Positions 46,584 to 57,827 of a stretch of DNA of 64,000 bases are shown here, in pieces (position 1 is the stretch's first letter; each line of letters starts with the position of its first letter). Origin of the DNA: Plenodomus lindquistii. Lineage: Eukaryota; Ascomycota; Dothideomycetes; Pleosporales; Leptosphaeriaceae. The stretch is taken from the NCBI GenBank assembly GCA_025504975.1, contig JANUWI010000003.1:1860001-1924000 (forward strand). The letters are read 5' to 3'. A program made the position numbers and the translations under genes. The notes beneath the pieces were generated by a model. That model did not search any database and was not told where the DNA came from. It worked only from the letters and a program-made list of their open reading frames with translations.

Positions 46584-48265
46584 ATGTCTCTCCCACCGCC
46601 CGTCACCTCGCCCACCATGCCGCCGAGCAAAGGTACGCGAGTCCGCCCGCCCGCCCTTGGGCGCCGCCCATTGCCGCGAGCCGCAGGCAGAGATGCACTT
46701 TGCTAACCTTTTTTTGGCGGCGCAGAAACGGCACAGCATGAATGCGTCTCGGAAGAGGCGCTGCAGCACCTGCGGACATACAAGTACTCGAGCGTCGACA
46801 AATCCTTCATCTCCCGCTACATCCTCAAGCACTATGTATGCGCCCGCATCCCGCCCATCCACCGACTCGTCCAGGCTGACGGAGACAGTGGAATGGCTTC
46901 GTAGAGCTGCTGCCGCTATGGATCGCGCCGAATCTCGTCACATTGCTAGGCTTCTTCTTCATTCTGGGCAATATCGCTCTGCTGGAGCTGTACGTACCGG
47001 ATCTGGTCGGACCGGTGAGTCGCGGGCACCCAGGCTGAAGATGCACACAACAGCACACTCACACCAACCACAGGCGCCGTCATGGGTGTACTACAGCTTC
47101 GCTTTTGGCATGTGGATGTAAGGCGCCCTTTGTCTCGACGAGTGCAGAAGAATGGGCTGACCAGGCATTGCAGGTACTCCACCATGGACAACGTCGACGG
47201 AAAACAGGCCCGCCGCACAGGGACATCGAGTCCGCTTGGAGAGCTATTCGAGTACGTGACGTAGCCCAATGCGCCAACAGTCCAGACTAATTCGCGCTCA
47301 CAGCCATGGAATTGACTCTTTGAACTGCACCTTGGCCAGTCTGCTGGAGACGGCAGCGCTCGGATACGGCTCCACCAAGATTGGCGCCTTCACTGCTCTT
47401 GTGCCTGTCCTCCCAATGTTCTTCTCGACCTGGGAGACCTACCACACGCACACACTCTACCTAGGCTACTTCAATGGCCCAACTGGTACGTATCCCCCCT
47501 GCCCATGACTAATGGCCCCCTGACTAATCCTCTACAGAGGGCTTGATCTTGGCGTGTCTCTTCATCTGCATGTCTGGATGGTTTGGTCCAGAGATCTGGT
47601 CAGAGCCACTCGCCAACTACTTTCCATCTTACAAAGCAGAGATTGGTGACGTGACCCTCAAGGAGCTTTGGATCCCCATCATCCTATTCACCTTCTTCGT
47701 TGCACATCTTCCGGCCTGCATCGTCAATGTTGCGCGAGCACGTCGTGCCAGGAATGAGCCTTTCCTACCCCTGCTCAAGGAGTGGACGCCGTTGTTGATC
47801 TTCACAATCTGCACAATGGCCTGGCTTGGATCACCCTACTCGCACCTACTCAAAGACAACCACTTGGTTCTGTACTGCGTCACCATGTCCCTGGTCTTCG
47901 GCCGTATGACAACTAAGATCATCTTGGCGCATCTTACGCACCAGCCCTTCCCCTACTGGACCATTATGCTTGCTCCCATGATTGGAGGCGCTCTGCTTGT
48001 CAACCATCCGTACTTCACCATTTCTGGAACGACGTTCGGACCTATCTCTGCAGGGTTCGAGCTATGGTATCTTCGAGCATACTTCGTCTTTGCTGCGGTT
48101 GTCTATGGAAAATGGGCACACCTCGTCATCACAAGCATCTGCGACTACCTAGGCATCAACTGCTTGACGATACCCAAGCAAACCCAGGAAAAGATGTCAA
48201 AGGCGAACGGCGCTGCGAACGGACATGGCGTCGTCCAGCACACAGAAAAAGGTCGCGTAGACTAG
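46584..48265 (+). CDS. Choline/ethanolamine phosphotransferase
   Basis: Last step of the Kennedy pathway: transfers phosphocholine or phosphoethanolamine from the CDP form to diacylglycerol in ER/Golgi membranes. Seven exons: 46584-46632, 46726-46835, 46889-47014, 47074-47117, 47174-47251, 47304-47485 and 47538-48265. The six introns are 93, 53, 59, 56, 52 and 52 bp. The product is 438 residues. The CDP-alcohol phosphotransferase signature is complete across exons 5 and 6: DG-KQ-AR, eight residues, G, three, D, three, D (VDGKQARRTG to LFDHGIDSLN). About eight to ten hydrophobic helices follow the usual Cpt1/Ept1 pattern. The cytosolic C-terminus is short and polar. Substrate preference (choline or ethanolamine) cannot be read from sequence alone. 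Confidence 0.92.
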
Positions 48266-49174
48266 GCGTGCAACTGCTGAGCTACGACACAGCCACATCA
48301 CTAGCACCATTGACGCAGCACAGAAGCGGCGGCGTGCTCGATATATTCTTGCATAATTGTTAAAGCGCGCATCCACTTTTGACGATCAACGTAACGGCGG
48401 CACCATTTTTGACATTTACATCAGGACTCATGAGCCTTTCCTGGATACATCATATTAATACTCTTAATCGTATGGGGCGTACACGGCAGACGTAGTAATG
48501 CGTCCAAGTGTGTAGGTCTCTATTCCTTTCTCAGATCCTTGCTTTTGCATAGCAATTGTCCTATTATTGTAAGGGAGTGGTTGTGTACCCTTCTACGACG
48601 CACGGTTGTTGGCGTTCGTGGGTGGGTGGGCGGAGCACAGCCTGTGCAAAAGATAGACGATAGAGAGGCAGGCGCAGCCCATAGATCAGCGAATCAAAAC
48701 ACTGGCCTTCAAGCGTGGCTGCACCCACCCTACAACCTTGTGCAAGATCTGCTTACCCTGCGACCGATTCATGCAGGCCATTTTTCAATAATAGGCACTC
48801 CAGCCCCCACAGTGAACATGCTACACGCCGTTCAGCCCCCACCCCCGATGAGGCTCTCTGGGTAATCTGCAGCCTGCGACCAGACTCGGAGGCTTAGACA
48901 ATGGCGTACCTCTCTGAGGCTGACAGGCGGGCAACCGATCAGCAACTAAGGCAAATGGGGCATCAGGAAACGACTTGGTATAAACCCTGTTCGTCCCCTT
49001 CTTCTGTGAGATGCGTCACGCTTTTCGACTGACCCTTGAGAATACCGCCTTGATACAGCCGTGTTGCGACCATTTCCATGGCCGTCAGCCTGGCTTATTC
49101 CATCACATTTTGACATTCGACGCTTTCTGAAAGTCTGCCACAGACGTCTTTCGCTGAGGCAAAGGTCAAACGAT
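48266..49174. other. Intergenic region between phosphotransferase and membrane protein genes
   Basis: About 900 bp between two plus-strand genes. The only frame of note (108 codons at 48539) has no ATG-linked domain or splice partner. Nothing else is seen. Confidence 0.45.
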
Positions 49175-50465
49175 ATGGCTTGGACGATACTCGACTGCGC
49201 GAACAGCAAGGTGAATTGCACGGTCAAAATACAGCCCGTACAGGCCAATCCTGACATCGCTGGCATTGGTGTAAGCCTAACAAGCCCACAGCTTCAGGCG
49301 GATGCTGACAGGGTGATAGGTCATTGTTGCTTTCCTCAGCGCAACATGTCTAGCTTTCATGATAGCCTTCACAGTAATGTTTTTGGATCGCTACGCGCTC
49401 ATCGTCAATTTCATGAGGAGACACTTTACCAAAAACAAGACAGAATGGAAAGACGACTACACAGGTTCCAGATACTGGCGGTCCCCATTCTTCTGGTTTC
49501 GCGTGCTTAGCAAGAATCTCCTTGCCATTAGCGACACGCAGCTGCTCACGGGCCTCGCCATCCAATTCACAGCCATGCTAAAACATTGCGAAATGTCTGT
49601 CTACCACTTTCGCATCGTCACAGAGCTGGCCTTCTTGACCACCGTGACACATCTCTTGACCGTCATCGCACTGCGGAACTACTTTGTCAAAAACAAGTGG
49701 ATCAATCTTCCACGCGTCTTCTTCATGTTGGGTAACCTCGGATTACTAGGTTACACATCCTTTGTCTCCTACTCCTACGACCTTGTCAAAGTCGAAATCT
49801 CCCAATCACTCGCGTGCTTCTTCCAAAGCGACCGACCGCCCTTCACCGCTGCGTTCGGTGGGAAATGGGCTCTCCTCCTCGTTGGTGCCATCGGCGGCCA
49901 CGCTACCATCATACTAGCCATGTACTGGCTCGAGGATCCCTATCACCCCAAGAATCCAACCGACACGTCGAAAGACGAGCACAAGCGCAAAAAATGGTGG
50001 TATCGTCTCGGCGCTGCCTTGCGCACATGGATCGTGGGGCCGGTGTATTCCATTTACGGTCTCTGGATGGCGGGTGACGGTCTGCGACATACACAAGCAC
50101 TCGGCAAGCCTAATGTCGATATCCAAGGGGATGAGCGGGAGTGGGGGTTTGGACAGTTCTTGCCAGTGTTGTTGCTTGCGCTGCCGATTTTCGCGGGATG
50201 GGAGAGCTTTTGGGAAGAGAAGGATCCAGATCGAGAGAACTACTTTGGAAGGCGTGGGCGGGGGTCACGAAGCGATTTGATAAAGGGCCAGGTTGATGTG
50301 GTCGAGATGTTCTCTGCGGCAAGTCCGAGGCTGCAGGGGGAGGTGAGGGATGTTTCGGTAGAGGAGAGGGATACGGAAAGTACGGGGTCGAGTACAGCTG
50401 TTGGTCGAGCGGATGCGGTGAATGAAACTACCTCGTCGCCACCGGTTCGTCAGGCATCGGGCTGA
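49175..50465 (+). CDS. Polytopic membrane protein of unknown function
   Basis: Fungal integral membrane protein, 413 residues. Exons are 49175-49270 and 49320-50465; the 49 bp intron is GTAAGC..TAG. Exon 1 ends in NPDIAGIG and exon 2 continues VIVAFLSATCL. The NPDIAGIGV block at the start of the first helix recurs in a family of uncharacterised seven-helix fungal proteins, some resembling Pth11-type receptors. About seven hydrophobic segments are visible, including LLTGLAIQFTAML, FLTTVTHLLTVIAL, MLGNLGLLGYTSFV, WALLLVGAIGGHATIILAMYW and FLPVLLLALPIFAGW. The cytoplasmic tail (about 90 residues) is charged and Ser/Thr-rich. No CFEM domain is present, so a receptor role is only a guess. Convergent with the GH88/105 gene, only about 70 bp apart. 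Confidence 0.75.
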
Positions 50466-50534
50466 GGCTTTCGTACACATGGTCTGGGGGAAGAATGAAC
50501 CACAGTATCACAGATATCAGCCTGCTGACGGACA

Positions 50535-51743
50535 CTACCTCCCCTCTTCGACCCTTTCCATGGTCGATATCTTTCCAGCAGCCACTGCGTCCCTCCATGC
50601 TGCAAACAGCAATACGACAAATGCCTGCGCCTCTGGATTCACACCTTCCAACGGATTCCTCTGCCCTTCCGTCAAGGAGTTAACAACAGGCGCTACAACC
50701 CCTGTATCAGCATCAACACATTTCTCAACCGCCCTACCCTTGCGTACCGCCCACCTCATATACTCATCACCCCCAAACATCTCGCCCTCAAGAGCACCCA
50801 GCCGCAAAACAGCAGCAGCCATCAACGCCGTCCCAGCAACCTCTCCAAACCACTCATCATCGTCGAGATAGTTCCGCAGCAAACCCGAAGAATCCGTATC
50901 GCACGCCACAACGCCATCAACAATCCGCTTCACCATTCTCAGCAGCAAGGCCTGCTCACCGACTGTCTGAGCAGCAAAGTGCGAATAACGCAGTGTACCC
51001 AGCACACGCGCCATACCCGCCACAACCCACGCATTCGACGTACTCCACAGCCCTGGATCAGGCTTTAACTTCGGATCCGTACCCGGTGCATTGACAATGT
51101 GTTTCCAGCACCCGTTCTCGGTGGCTAATAATTGTTGGTATAAATCGCACTGGCGCACGGCTTCTTGGACGAGCGCGAGGTCATTGGTGAATACGCCGTA
51201 GTACGCGAGAAAAGGGGGAACCATGTATACAAAATCCGCCCATAGTGATACTTCAGACACGCGATGCGAGAGTGCGCCGTTGGGGTGGCGGGGGGTCAGG
51301 TGCGTGAGTGTGTGTAGTTGGCGGCTTGCTGCGTTGAAGTAGTCTGGGTGGGTTTTGCTGAGGAGCAGGGCGGGAATGCCGAGGGAGGCGGGGTCTGATG
51401 ATGAACCTGGGATTCATTAAGTAGTGAGTGTGGAAGATATGTGGGTGAGGCGTATGGTGGTGCATATGTAGAGGATGGGATAGAGTGGGTAAGGTGGTGT
51501 ACCGTTGCCTTCGCAGAGTGTGTCACTGTCTAGTCTGATGTGGGGTTCCACGTATTGTAGCGCTTTCACGTTTTCAGGGTGTAGGGTTGAGATTGTGTTG
51601 TCTGGGAAGGGGTGGTGAAAGATGGAGTGTTTTGGGTTTTCATACTCGAGTATGGCTTCGAACAGTGTGCCGTATTCCCAGCTGTGGGATGCTGTTGATT
51701 TGCCTTGCTCGAGTATCTTTTCGATTATTTCTGGTGGGAACAT
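50535..51743 (-). CDS. Six-hairpin glycosidase of the GH88/GH105 type
   Basis: Resembles unsaturated glucuronyl/rhamnogalacturonyl hydrolases (YteR/YesR type), which finish degradation of pectin oligosaccharides after lyases. Exons are 51743-51503 and 51406-50535; the intron is 96 bp (GTACAC..CAG). The product is 370 residues, the normal domain length. Characteristic segments are DTLCEGNGSSSDPASLGIPALL across the junction (only its core is needed for the assignment), SLWADFVYMVPPFLAYYG with the conserved Trp-Ala-Asp, and WSTSNAWVVAGMARVL with the NAW motif. Late in the chain are EVAGTALMAAAVLRLG and a final NPEAQAFVVLLFAAWRD helix. There is no signal peptide from the chosen ATG, suggesting an intracellular enzyme acting on imported oligosaccharides; an in-frame upstream extension is also not signal-like. 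Confidence 0.8.
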
Positions 51744-53203
51744 GATGAAGAATAACAGGTGTGGTGGTGGTGAGGATGTGACGTTGGCAGATTGACACAG
51801 CAGCTTTGGGCCGCGGATGCAGTCATGATGGCCAGTATATTGCCTAAAGTCCGCATAATGGCGTGCGCTCCAACTCAGATACACTACACTTCTCTTTGAG
51901 ACGACTGGAACTGGTCGTAAACACTTCTCATCTACCCCTATCTGACGTAGACTCCAGAAATATTGTTCACTCGAAGCTGGCGACGTACATGCACAATAAA
52001 CATCGACCAGCCCATCATGGGAAAACGAAGGTACTTAACGGCCGGCTTGCGTCGGCTCGCTGACGACATGTTGCAAAGATTGTACCATCAACAATTTCCA
52101 ATTATTCTCGTCGCTATCTCAGCTGTATCTTATCGTGTGAGCTCACGAAGCACGCCCTATCTCGAACTAGTGATCGGAGCTTCCACTTATAAGACCCACC
52201 ACGGGTGAATTCCGACCTTGTGCTTTCAGGCATCCCTCATGCTGGGTCTTACACGCGCTGGTGTGGGATTTTGTAAGATAAGGAATATTGTTGGTCTTAT
52301 GTTTGGCACACAGAGAGATAAGCAGTTCGAAAATTCAGACTTGTAGGAATATTAGTGCCATTGAAGATGGAGTAAGTTTTGCTTGTGCAGGGGTTGATCT
52401 GTACATGTTCATAGCAAAAATCAAGCCAACAGTACGGCTGATTGGTATACCCTCTGCTTCCCCACGACCCCAGATTCCCGAGGAAGCGGTGAGCTGAAGA
52501 TCTCAAATCCCCAAAATTTTCATACTGGAACCATTTCTATCCAGGGCGACCTCGCAAACCATCGGCGGGTACCTCGCAGCCACACCAGCCTAGTAAATCC
52601 TCCAGAACCGTCGACTCGTGCTCTAGGCTCGCGACAGTTGAGCCTCAAAATATTCTTCTCCACATTTGTCGCTTTTCTTCGGCTCTGACAAGACACTTGC
52701 CCTTTCCGTTCATCGGTCGGCGCACCCACACACCACAACGCGAGCTGTGCGCAGTCTGCATGCAAGCCACAACCGATGAAATGCGAAAGCATGTCACGAC
52801 GTCTGGGTAAAGGGTTGCAACCATCGCAGTGACACAAGCGAGCCTTCCCCGCCTTTGTTGCGAGGGACCCATCATTTACGTGATGATAATTGGTTCCCCA
52901 GACTTGGCCTTCCGTGGCACCATCATGGAGTAGAACACGCTTATGCCATGCAGCAGGTCAGCATTGCGACCGCGGCACTTGGCTCTCATGCTCCCAGCGT
53001 GGAATATTCCAAACGCGGTCTACTGCACGCCGCGCGCGTTGCAGCAGACTTGAGAAAATTTTGCGAGACCACCATCATCCTCCACCACCCAAGACTGCTT
53101 GTCGCGAAGCTATATATTACAAGTCTTGTCCCCCAGGTTTGAGGGTTGGGACAGGGTGGCAAGCTTCAAGTCACACTCAGACTACCCTGCCGACTCTGAC
53201 ATC
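51744..53203. other. Divergent intergenic region between hydrolase and permease genes
   Basis: About 1.46 kb between divergent starts. Only short overlapping frames are present. A TATA box for the permease lies at 53110-53118. No gene or repeat is supported. Confidence 0.45.
53110..53118 (+). promoter_or_regulatory. TATA box of the amino-acid permease gene
   Basis: TATATATTA about 87-94 bp upstream of the ATG at 53204; a plausible core promoter element. Confidence 0.4.
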
Positions 53204-54948
53204 ATGCCCAACCACCACATTGTCAACGCAGGAGATCCCGAGAAAGGTGCCCATTTTACACCTTATGGACATGAGGAGACTCACGCTGGTTTCGAAGAGC
53301 CATTTGTCCATGGCGCAGCCACTGTTGGTGCTGAGACAGGACGTGGAGGTGATACACACCGTGGACTGAAGAGTCGACATATCCAGTTCTTGTACGTTGA
53401 TATGCTTGGCGCATGTAGCAGAAAGTATGCTAACGATTGTGAAGGGCGCTTGGAGGCGCTATCGGAACAGGTCTGTTCATTGGGTCCGGTTCGATTCTTG
53501 CCCTTGTTGGACCTGCGCCGCTTTTCATGGCATACCTTTCCATGATGATCGTGGTCTGGAACGTTATGAATAATCTCGCGGAGATTGTCACATATCTACC
53601 GATGAAAGGTATCACGATACCCTACTTCGTTAAGCGATTCGTCGACCCTAGTCTGGCCTTTGCTGCAGGATGGAACTACTGGTACGCATACGCAATCCTC
53701 GTCGCTGCTGAAGCAACTGCTGGAGCCATTCTCCTGGACTACTGGGAGACACCTGTTCACAACGCTGTCTGGATCACCATATTTCTCATCGTCGTCCTAT
53801 TTTTGAATATCGTGGCTGTAGAAGTCTTTGGAGAGGCCGAGTTTTGGTTCGCCTCGATCAAGTTCATCACCATCATGGGCCTGATCATTCTCGGCTTCGT
53901 CATCATGCTGGGTGGTTCTCCAAACGACCAGGGACGACTTGGATTCCGATACTGGAACAATCCTGGAGCTTTTAAGCCATACATTGTGGGAGGCAACTCT
54001 GGACGTTTCTTGGCCTACTGGACTGCTTTTGTTCGCGCTGGTTTTGCTTTCATCACTTCGCCAGAACTCATTGCACTCGCAGCCGGTGAGACAATCGCAC
54101 CGCGCCGCAACATTCCCAAGGCTGCTGGCCGTTTCGTCTATCGTCTCGCCATCTTCTACGGCTTCGGGTCCTTCATCATTGGCGTCATTGTGCCATCAGA
54201 CGACCCACGTCTCCTGAGTGGCAGCTCCAACGCCTCAGCATCGCCCTTTGTCATTGGTATTCAAAACGCCGGCATCGGGGGCCTGAACCACGTCGTCAAC
54301 GCTGCCGTTTTGACGTCTGCCTGGTCCGCCGGCAACGCATTCCTATACTCTGGATCTCGCGTCCTCTACGGCATGGCCATGAACGGCGACGCTCCCAAGA
54401 TCTTCGGCAAAACCAGCAAGAAGGGTGTACCATGGGTCGCAGTCCTCGCCACCTGGGCTATTGGTTTCCTCGCTTACCTCAATGTCTCCAACACTGGTGC
54501 ACAGGTCTTCCTCTGGTTCTCAAACATCTCCACCATCTCTGGATTCATCGCCTGGATCGTCGTCATGATCACATATATTCGCTTCCGCAAAGCCATGGTC
54601 TTCAACAACATGCTGGATTCCCTGCCATACCGTACACCGCTCCAGCCATACTTTACGTACTTCATCCTCTTCGTCATATCGCTTCTTACCTTGACCAACG
54701 GCTTCCAGGTCTTCGTTCCGGCTAGGTGGAAGGTGGCTGATTTCCTTGCTGCGTACATTACGCTTCCCATCTTCCTGGCCTTGTACTTTGGACACAAGAT
54801 TTATTTCCGGACACCGTTCGCGATCAAGGTGCAGAATATCGATGTGATGACTGGTAAGAGGGAAATGGACGAGCTTTGCAAGGACGATATTTCGGGTGCG
54901 CCAGTGCCAAAGAATTTTGCGCAGAAGGTCTGGTTCTGGATTGCTTAG
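53204..54948 (+). CDS. Amino-acid permease (AAT/APC family)
   Basis: Plasma-membrane amino-acid:proton symporter. Exons are 53204-53391 and 53445-54948; the 53 bp intron is GTACGT..AAG with branch GCTAAC. The product is 563 residues with a cytosolic N-terminus of about 60, then 12 predicted helices. The APC signature LKSRHIQFLALGGAIGTGLF crosses the intron. Other family segments are NLAEIVTYLPMKG in TM2, the GWNYWYAYAILVAAEATAGA helix, and RAGFAFITSPELIALAAGET in TM6. Near the C-terminus is TGKREMDELCKDD, typical of the fungal permeases. The overall sequence looks like fungal general or neutral amino-acid permeases. The substrate cannot be stated from sequence alone. Confidence 0.9.
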
Positions 54949-55221
54949 AGGTGGTGGATCAAACTTGGCACTACAGTATCTTCTCCGTTACGTAGATAAT
55001 GAGACTTTTGCTCCCATCTTGGAAATTAGTACGCTGTCGCTGGTCTCGCTACGAATTGATGATCAGTGTTGTTGGCATACACAAGTGAGCAGGAGTTTTA
55101 TCAGGAGCTGATTGCGTTCTAGAGACGCTACTGTTCCACTAGCTGACATGTGCAAATACATGCTGTGCCACTCAAGCGACTAGCAAACCCTCCTCCGGAG
55201 ATATACACCACTCGCTCCATC

Positions 55222-55710
55222 CTACTCTGCCTTCTTTCCCTCCAAGACCCGACCAAACCATTCAGGCTTCACCCAAAGTGTAAAAACCCTCCACGCCGCA
55301 AAGGCTGCAAACACGGCTGCATTACTCATCAATGCACTCTTGGCCATCCCGTCTTCTGTCGTCTGCCCTTGCAATGTACACAGTCCAACCATACCGAGCT
55401 CAAAGGCCAGTAGGGTGCGATACAATATTGGTCGGGTTTCGATCGAAAGCCTGGAGTTGGATACGAAGAGGCCCTCAATTGCACCGAAGAAGACACTCGT
55501 AAACCCGTATTGCTGAGTCATTTGTATCGCTGTCTGCGTGATCTGAGGAGTAGCGGCCCCCAAGGCGACGTGTAGATAGTGGCGTGGCATAAACATAATG
55601 TAGGCGCCTAGACCGACTGTCAGGACCGACTCAGCGGCGAGCGCGCCGCGGATAATGGTTCCGGGAGCGGAGGGGTCGAGTCCTGGTGGGGAAGTAGTGG
55701 TGCGCGACAT
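55222..55710 (-). CDS. Small membrane protein, 162 aa, unknown
   Basis: Single-exon frame of 162 residues, not assigned to a named family. After a polar start come a hydrophobic helix (ALAAESVLTVGLGAYIMFM), an amphipathic middle (TAIQMTQQYGFTSVFFGAIEGLF), a third helix (LLAFELGMVGLCTLQG), and a final Ala-rich helix (LMSNAAVFAAFAAWRVFTLWV), giving about four membrane segments. The C-terminus ends in charged GKKAE. The chosen ATG (55710) is the nearest to the first conserved-looking segment; an upstream in-frame ATG would add 33 residues with no sensible feature. A minus-strand TATA box lies about 110 bp upstream. Confidence 0.6.
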   Translation of the reverse strand: MSRTTTSPPGLDPSAPGTIIRGALAAESVLTVGLGAYIMFMPRHYLHVALGAATPQITQTAIQMTQQYGFTSVFFGAIEGLFVSNSRLSIETRPILYRTLLAFELGMVGLCTLQGQTTEDGMAKSALMSNAAVFAAFAAWRVFTLWVKPEWFGRVLEGKKAE

Positions 55711-56270
55711 TTTGTGCGGATAGAGTGTGCTGATGTAGTGCGTGAGGGATGTTGAAATCAAAGTTTTTGGAGGACACAAAGTGTTGCGATGATGAAGGTG
55801 TGTTACCATCGAATGGTCTTATATACCATTGTCTTATTCCGCTTTTACCAGGGTATGCTCTTAGTATAGTGAGATGCGGAGTAAAAATGCCGACATGTCA
55901 CTGTAACGTTATGTTGATCGAATATGGAACACGTTATTCATGTGTACTGACGTAAACCTCGATACATATGTAGCTATTCTGCTATTTCCGTACCAGTTCA
56001 ATTAGAACATAAGCCAGACCATGTACGCTGCGCTGCGAAATGTGACCCTATAATATATTAGAAGTTGTCAATGTATTATTTCACGCCTGCATATACCGTA
56101 AATAAACGTGACGCTGAGTGTCCGCATCGAGTAATTAATGCGCACTCGTGCGATGGAAGACCACTTGCCAAACTTCTTACATCCAAGCCCCATGTTCGAT
56201 CATTGGTATACAGTGGTAAGAGTCCATCCTTCCGACATCTCAGGGCTAAGAGCGCAAATCGAAGTCATCA
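55711..56270. other. Intergenic region between membrane protein and bZIP genes
   Basis: About 560 bp between two minus-strand genes. It contains the TATA element at 55819-55826 and no gene. Confidence 0.45.
55819..55826 (-). promoter_or_regulatory. TATA box of the small membrane protein gene
   Basis: GGTATATAAG on the minus strand, about 110 bp upstream of the ATG at 55710. Confidence 0.4.
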
Positions 56271-57357
56271 TTAGATCTGTAAGTCGGGAACTCCTCGTCT
56301 TCGTCTAAGTCGGTTCGAATTAGAGATAATCTCTGAGTCTAGGGTCCACCACCAATCCTTGAAGACAGTCTGTCCCACTTCCCAGGCCTTGCTATCATAT
56401 CCATTTCCGTTCGTGTCGATCACAACACGTAAGCCCTCTGTCTCGTCATCAAGATCATGCATCAATTGCATAATGGCCATGGGACCGCGTGCGATTCGTG
56501 GTCTCAGCTGCTCGGGCTGATGGAACAGATTGATAAGTCTATTTCTTACTGTTGGCCACGGGATAACATCGATTACCGGGTAGTGCGGGACCGAGAGCTG
56601 TAGTTCCGTGGGACGAAGGTTTTCAGGCATGTCTGTTAGAGGAACTGGAAACTTCGAAATATCTATGACTTGGCGCAGGGTGAGGTCCAAGAACGCGTCT
56701 GTAAGTCCTAGCATTTGCGCAATTCGAAGGGAAACCTCCATCGTTTTCAGAGTCGGCATTTCAATCGCATGCTCCGACGGGAATGTGAATTGGGAAGTGT
56801 GAAGATCTTGGAGTTCTTCTGATAGTTGGGAATGAGAAGGCGGCGTGGCGCCTTGAGGAGTGTTATCTGCAAACCGGGTTAGCCGAGATATTCATGCATT
56901 TCGGGTTCTCGGAGCATACAATAAGGCAAAAGAGCGACGTCCATTGGTTGATCTCTAGTAATAAACGACGATACGTCTGATGTATTACACGCCGAACCAG
57001 ATGACAAGGGGTACATAGACGGTGCATAAGGAGCTCCCGTGGTGAAGTCTTGATAAACCCCAAATAGAGCATCATCTGGTGGTGTGACGGGATTACCATG
57101 TCTGGGAAATGGAGGCTGCATTGCGTCCTGGGGCTGTGGTTCTTCAACGGGAGGATTCATCACGGCCACATCGCGCATGGTAGTTTCAAGTTTCTTCTCC
57201 AGTGCTTGCATCCGCTCTCGCTTCCGCTGGCCTAACAGAGTGAGCACGAGATAGAGCGTGACGATGGTAGCCACATACGGTATCTCCGCTGAGCTAGAAC
57301 ATTGAGTACGCGCTGCCGCTCCGGACCACGTGGAATGGGGACTTCTGAAGATGACAT
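56271..57357 (-). CDS. bZIP transcription factor with DUF3425 tail
   Basis: Fungal DNA-binding regulator, 328 residues. Exons are 57357-57279, 57231-56920 and 56866-56271 (introns 47 and 53 bp; donors GTATGT and GTATGC, second branch GGCTAACCC). Splicing assembles a basic region, NVLAQRRYRQRKRERMQALEK, with the AP-1/Yap-like N-x2-A-Q-x2-Y-R core at residues 20-30, then a short zipper with few heptads. The middle is Pro-rich and unstructured. The C-terminal ~160 residues match the DUF3425 pattern, with HYPVIDVIPWPTVRNRLI and VWEVG-type segments and DWWWTLDSEIISNSNRLRRRRG near the end. DUF3425 bZIPs are often stress or pathway regulators; the target is unknown. A CACGTGATT inverted repeat lies about 370-470 bp upstream. 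Confidence 0.82.
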
Positions 57358-57591
57358 CGCGCTTCTCGTCATGTACTTTCGGTAAAAGCGGAGTTCAAGT
57401 ATGTACTTGGTGGTGATCCTTCGAAGACGTGGAACAGCTGGACTGTGGTCTTTGCGCATGTGAATAACGCCTTGCCGTTCTCGGTTAAGCATAACGTTAT
57501 GGTGCCCCACCACTAGGACCGACACAGAATGATGGATCAGGAGAGTCGTCGAGCTCTTACACACCTGAGCAGTACGAAGGAGCACGTTTCT

Positions 57592-57729
57592 ATTATGTCT
57601 CTATCCCACGTTAACAGCATAACGCTAAAGCCTATACAGCAGCAGGGAGATAATCAAAGCACTAAAGTTTAATATAATTTTATCTCTACTACTTTTAGAG
57701 TCTACACGTATAACCTAATCACTTCTAGT
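57592..57729. other. AT-rich block upstream of the bZIP gene
   Basis: About 140 bp notably richer in TA and CTA/TTA words than its flanks, with no coding frame. It could be a decayed repeat fragment mutated at CpA sites, but I cannot show a repeat family from this window alone. Confidence 0.3.
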
Positions 57730-57730
57730 A

Positions 57731-57827
57731 CTCGTACGCTCGGGAAGTCCGTTTCCCACGTGATTCGAAATTGGCAGCTTGGGCGAGTGGCAAATCACGT
57801 GAAAAACGCACTACCCGTGCGCTTGAG
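57731..57827. repeat. Imperfect inverted repeat with two CACGTGATT cores
   Basis: Left arm 57731-57765 and right arm 57793-57827, each 35 bp, are reverse complements at 27 of 35 positions with a 27 bp spacer. Each arm ends inward in CACGTGATT, so two E-box/CDEI-like sites face each other. It could form a cruciform, be the core of a small element, or be a paired binding site for a bHLH or bZIP factor. Confidence 0.7.
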
